From Duganella sp. Root336D2 (lineage in GTDB: Bacteria; Pseudomonadota; Gammaproteobacteria; Burkholderiales; Burkholderiaceae_D), in assembly GCF_001425005.1 (NCBI RefSeq), contig NZ_LMDB01000037.1, forward strand, positions 253,269-317,268: a stretch of DNA of 64,000 nucleotides, in the 5' to 3' direction. Position 1 is the first letter of the stretch; every line of letters starts with the position of its first letter. The notes beneath the pieces were generated by a model. The model was not told the DNA's origin and ran no database searches. It worked only from the letters and a program-made list of their open reading frames with translations. The translations under genes were made by a program, and so were the position numbers. Below, one piece after another: positions 61,788 to 64,000 of this stretch.

Positions 61788-62975
61788 ATGCGCATCCTGC
61801 CAACTCCCTTGGCGCTGGCTGCCGCCCTGGCGTGCTGTCCTGCGCAGGCGGATATCAGCGAAACCTTCAAGCCCTTTATCAGCGTCGGCCAGACTTACGA
61901 CGACAACCTGCTGCGCCTGCCGGAGAATACGCCGGATGCGATCCAGCGTTCGGACCGCTCAACCCAGGCGATTGCAGGCATCGCGCTGGAGCGCCCGATC
62001 GGCCGCCAGAAAATTACCGGCCAGGCGAAAGTCTCGCGCGTGACTTTCGATCATTACGACCAGCTTGATTACAACGGAAAAGATTTCAGCCTGGACTGGG
62101 CGTGGGTGGTCGGCAATCATTTCGACGGCAATATCGGCGGCAGCTACCAGCAGGTACTGACCCCGTTCAATGATTTCCATTCGGAACAACGCAACCTGCG
62201 CACCCAGCGCCGCGAATATGCCAACGGCGGCTGGCGCATGCATCCCAGCTGGCGCATTTACACCGGCTTCCAGCGCGACCGCTTCGACTACGAGCTGGAA
62301 GCGCAAAGCCTGAACAACCGCAAGGAAGACCGCAGCGAAGCCGGTATCGATTACCACGCATCGAGCGGCAGCCGGGTGGGCCTGGTGGCGCGCCATATCA
62401 AAGGCAGTTTCCTGAATCCGCGCCGCATTGGCGCCACCTTCCTCGACCAGAACTATACGCAGGACGAACTGAAAGCCAATGTCAACTGGCTGTACAGCGA
62501 TATCACGCAATTGCAATTGCTGGCCGGCTACGCCAAGCGCAAGCACGATACCTTCACCGAGCGCGACACCAGCGGGCTGAATGGCCGTGCCACCGTGAAC
62601 TGGCGGCCGCGCAGCAAGCTGCGCTTCACCGCCGAGGCCTGGCGCGAGTTTGCCGCAGTGGAAAGCATTGTGGTGAACAACAGCGTCAACAAGGGGGCCA
62701 GCCTGAATGCCACCTGGGATCTTTCAGCCAAGGTGCAAGCCAACGCTGGCCTCAAGCGCGAGAAACGGAAGTTCGAGCGCATGCCCTATGTCAGCTTCGA
62801 CGGCGACCCGAGCGACACCACGCGCAGCACCAATATCGGCGTGGTCTACCAGCCCTGGCGCAAGGTCCAGCTGAGCGTTACCGGCTTCAAGGACCGCCGT
62901 ACCGGCACGCCCTTGATCGGTACCGGCAGCTACAAGGCCAAGGGCGTTTCATTCATGGCGACCATGCAGTTTTAA
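61788..62975 (+). CDS. epsL: EpsL-type outer-membrane exopolysaccharide biosynthesis protein
   Basis: A 395-residue exported beta-barrel protein. The signal peptide covers 1-22 (ending AQA). Then come the conserved start DISETFKPFISVGQTYDDNLLRLPE and an alternating polar/aromatic strand pattern to a terminal GVSFMATMQF, with a final Phe as in outer-membrane barrels. It matches the EpsL family of the methanolan-type exopolysaccharide operons linked to exosortase (TIGR03014). The likely role is export or assembly of polysaccharide at the outer membrane. It lies 23 bases after the CAAX-protease-like gene. Confidence 0.85.
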   Translation: MRILPTPLALAAALACCPAQADISETFKPFISVGQTYDDNLLRLPENTPDAIQRSDRSTQAIAGIALERPIGRQKITGQAKVSRVTFDHYDQLDYNGKDFSLDWAWVVGNHFDGNIGGSYQQVLTPFNDFHSEQRNLRTQRREYANGGWRMHPSWRIYTGFQRDRFDYELEAQSLNNRKEDRSEAGIDYHASSGSRVGLVARHIKGSFLNPRRIGATFLDQNYTQDELKANVNWLYSDITQLQLLAGYAKRKHDTFTERDTSGLNGRATVNWRPRSKLRFTAEAWREFAAVESIVVNNSVNKGASLNATWDLSAKVQANAGLKREKRKFERMPYVSFDGDPSDTTRSTNIGVVYQPWRKVQLSVTGFKDRRTGTPLIGTGSYKAKGVSFMATMQF

Positions 62976-62990
62976 TGACAAGGAGCGACG

Positions 62991-64000
62991 ATGACGGTAA
63001 ACGATATTCCCTTGGTCTCCTTTTTCCAGCGCGTGCTCGATCCGCTGATCATTATGGGGATGCTGTATGCCACATCGATGGTGTATGGGGAGCCGTTTAC
63101 CGGATATTCGCTGGTCCTGATGGTGCTGGCCTTCTTCATCTCGTCGGCGGTGTACCAGCACGTTGATCCTTACCGCACCTGGCGCAGCGGCCGCATCACG
63201 GCGTATGCGCGCGACATCTTCATGGGCTGGATCGTCACCGCCGTGATCCTGGTGTTCCTAGGCAATGTCAGCGGCCTGGCCTACCACTACGACGAAGCGG
63301 TGGTGTTCAGCTGGTTCCTGGCCACACCGTTTGCACTGCTCATGAGCCACCTGGCGGCACGCCATGTCGGCACCGATCCGGCCAAGGAAAGCGAGGTGCG
63401 TTCGGTGGTGATTGTCGGCGCCAACGAGGTGGGCACCAAGTTCGCAGGCACCGTCGAGCGCATGCCCAACCTGTTCCTCAGCGTGCGCGGCTTTTTCGAC
63501 GACCGTACTGCCGACCGCCGCAAGTCCGGCCTGTCGCATCCGGTGCTGGGCAATATGGGGGAGGTCGCCAGCTTCGTGCGCGACCACCACATCAAGATGA
63601 TCTTTATCAGCCAGCCGATTTCGGCGCAGCCGCGCATCCGCAAGCTGCTCGATGAATTGCAGGACACCACGGCCTCGGTCTATTTCCTGCCCGACATTTA
63701 TGTGTTCGACCTGATGCAGGCGCGCTTCGACAGCGTGGGCGGCATGCCGGTGGTGGCAATCTGCGAAACGCCGTTTGTCGGCTTCGACGGCATCGTCAAG
63801 CGCGCCAGCGACGTGATCATCGGCAGTGCGATCCTGATGGCACTGGCGCCGCTGATGCTGGTCATTGCGCTGGCCGTGTGGATCAGCTCGCCGGGCCCGG
63901 TGATCTTCCGCCAGCGCCGCTATGGCCTGTACGGCGAGGAAATCATCGTCTACAAGTTCCGCTCGATGCGTGTGACCGAAGATGGCCCGGTGGTGCGGCA
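62991..64000 (+). CDS. Undecaprenyl-phosphate glucose phosphotransferase (WcaJ/EpsB type), partial at window end
   Basis: The first 336 residues of a polyprenyl-phosphate hexose-1-phosphate transferase; the 3' end is beyond the window. Four N-terminal membrane segments lie at about 15-35, 40-60, 80-100 and 105-120. A Rossmann-like CoA-binding region follows (VVIVGANEVGTKFAGTVERM). The catalytic domain begins at FDGIVKRASDVIIGSAILMALAPLMLVIALAVWISSPGPVIFRQRRYG and continues to YKFRSMRV. It starts exopolysaccharide repeat-unit synthesis by attaching sugar-1-phosphate to undecaprenyl phosphate. AAGGAGCGACG precedes the ATG. Confidence 0.9.
   Translation, partial: MTVNDIPLVSFFQRVLDPLIIMGMLYATSMVYGEPFTGYSLVLMVLAFFISSAVYQHVDPYRTWRSGRITAYARDIFMGWIVTAVILVFLGNVSGLAYHYDEAVVFSWFLATPFALLMSHLAARHVGTDPAKESEVRSVVIVGANEVGTKFAGTVERMPNLFLSVRGFFDDRTADRRKSGLSHPVLGNMGEVASFVRDHHIKMIFISQPISAQPRIRKLLDELQDTTASVYFLPDIYVFDLMQARFDSVGGMPVVAICETPFVGFDGIVKRASDVIIGSAILMALAPLMLVIALAVWISSPGPVIFRQRRYGLYGEEIIVYKFRSMRVTEDGPVVR

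Overview
The window is high-GC, densely packed chromosomal DNA from a betaproteobacterium. It is most likely a member of the Oxalobacteraceae in the Massilia/Duganella/Telluria neighbourhood. That placement rests on protein character, the lpxK-Trm112-kdsB-adk block, a large TonB receptor of the Xanthomonas/Caulobacter type, a 2-aminobenzoyl-CoA cluster and a PEP-CTERM/EpsL exopolysaccharide locus. It is an inference; no rRNA is present to confirm it. Nearly every gene looks like ordinary host chromosome. I see no insertion sequence, prophage, integrase or CRISPR array.

Layout. 0-8 kb: the end of a heptose kinase gene, an M48 membrane protease, an OmpA-like protein, a ComEA-like HhH protein, a small secreted protein coupled to a LytS/LytTR two-component pair, and a cNMP-binding thioredoxin-reductase-like flavoprotein. 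8-17 kb: a GNAT acetyltransferase, cysM, a small regulator-like protein, a tightly coupled MoxR-DUF58-transglutaminase-MltB operon on the minus strand, a histone-deacetylase-fold hydrolase and a double TonB_C protein. 17-25 kb: a circularly permuted GTPase, a minus-strand operon (M1 peptidase, membrane protein, extradiol dioxygenase), a cobalamin riboswitch driving btuB, and dsbA. 25-34 kb: a MarR regulator, an acidic small protein, a 949-residue TonB receptor, a divergent LysR/MDR-dehydrogenase pair, sodB and xseA.

34-41 kb: a 0.9 kb AT-rich non-coding stretch carries six degenerate copies of a composite repeat, each with a DnaA-box-like core. It is followed by exbB-exbD-lpxK-Trm112-kdsB, adk and a proton-pumping pyrophosphatase. 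41-50 kb: a short-chain dehydrogenase, gamma-glutamyltransferase, a patatin-like phospholipase, and a 1.39 kilo-residue hybrid sensor kinase with a companion response regulator. 50-58 kb: a seven-gene aerobic 2-aminobenzoate (anthranilate) CoA-thioester catabolic operon (ligase, monooxygenase/reductase, SDR, MarR regulator, enoyl-CoA hydratase, acyl-CoA dehydrogenase, RidA). 58-64 kb: a TLDc-domain protein with a PEP-CTERM sorting tail, tRNA-Arg(CCT), the ABC-F ATPase Uup, and the start of an exosortase-type exopolysaccharide locus (CAAX-protease-like protein, EpsL, undecaprenyl-phosphate sugar transferase cut by the window end).

Most unusual: the repeat array at 33924-34620. In five of six copies an ATCAAGGACTT-like box lies exactly 44 bp upstream of a TCCACAG core, and in the sixth it lies 43 bp upstream. 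The function is unknown to me; DnaA binding or titration is one hypothesis. Secondary leads are three different long palindromic elements in intergenic spaces, the TLDc/PEP-CTERM fusion, and the flavoprotein that has lost the thioredoxin-reductase CxxC.
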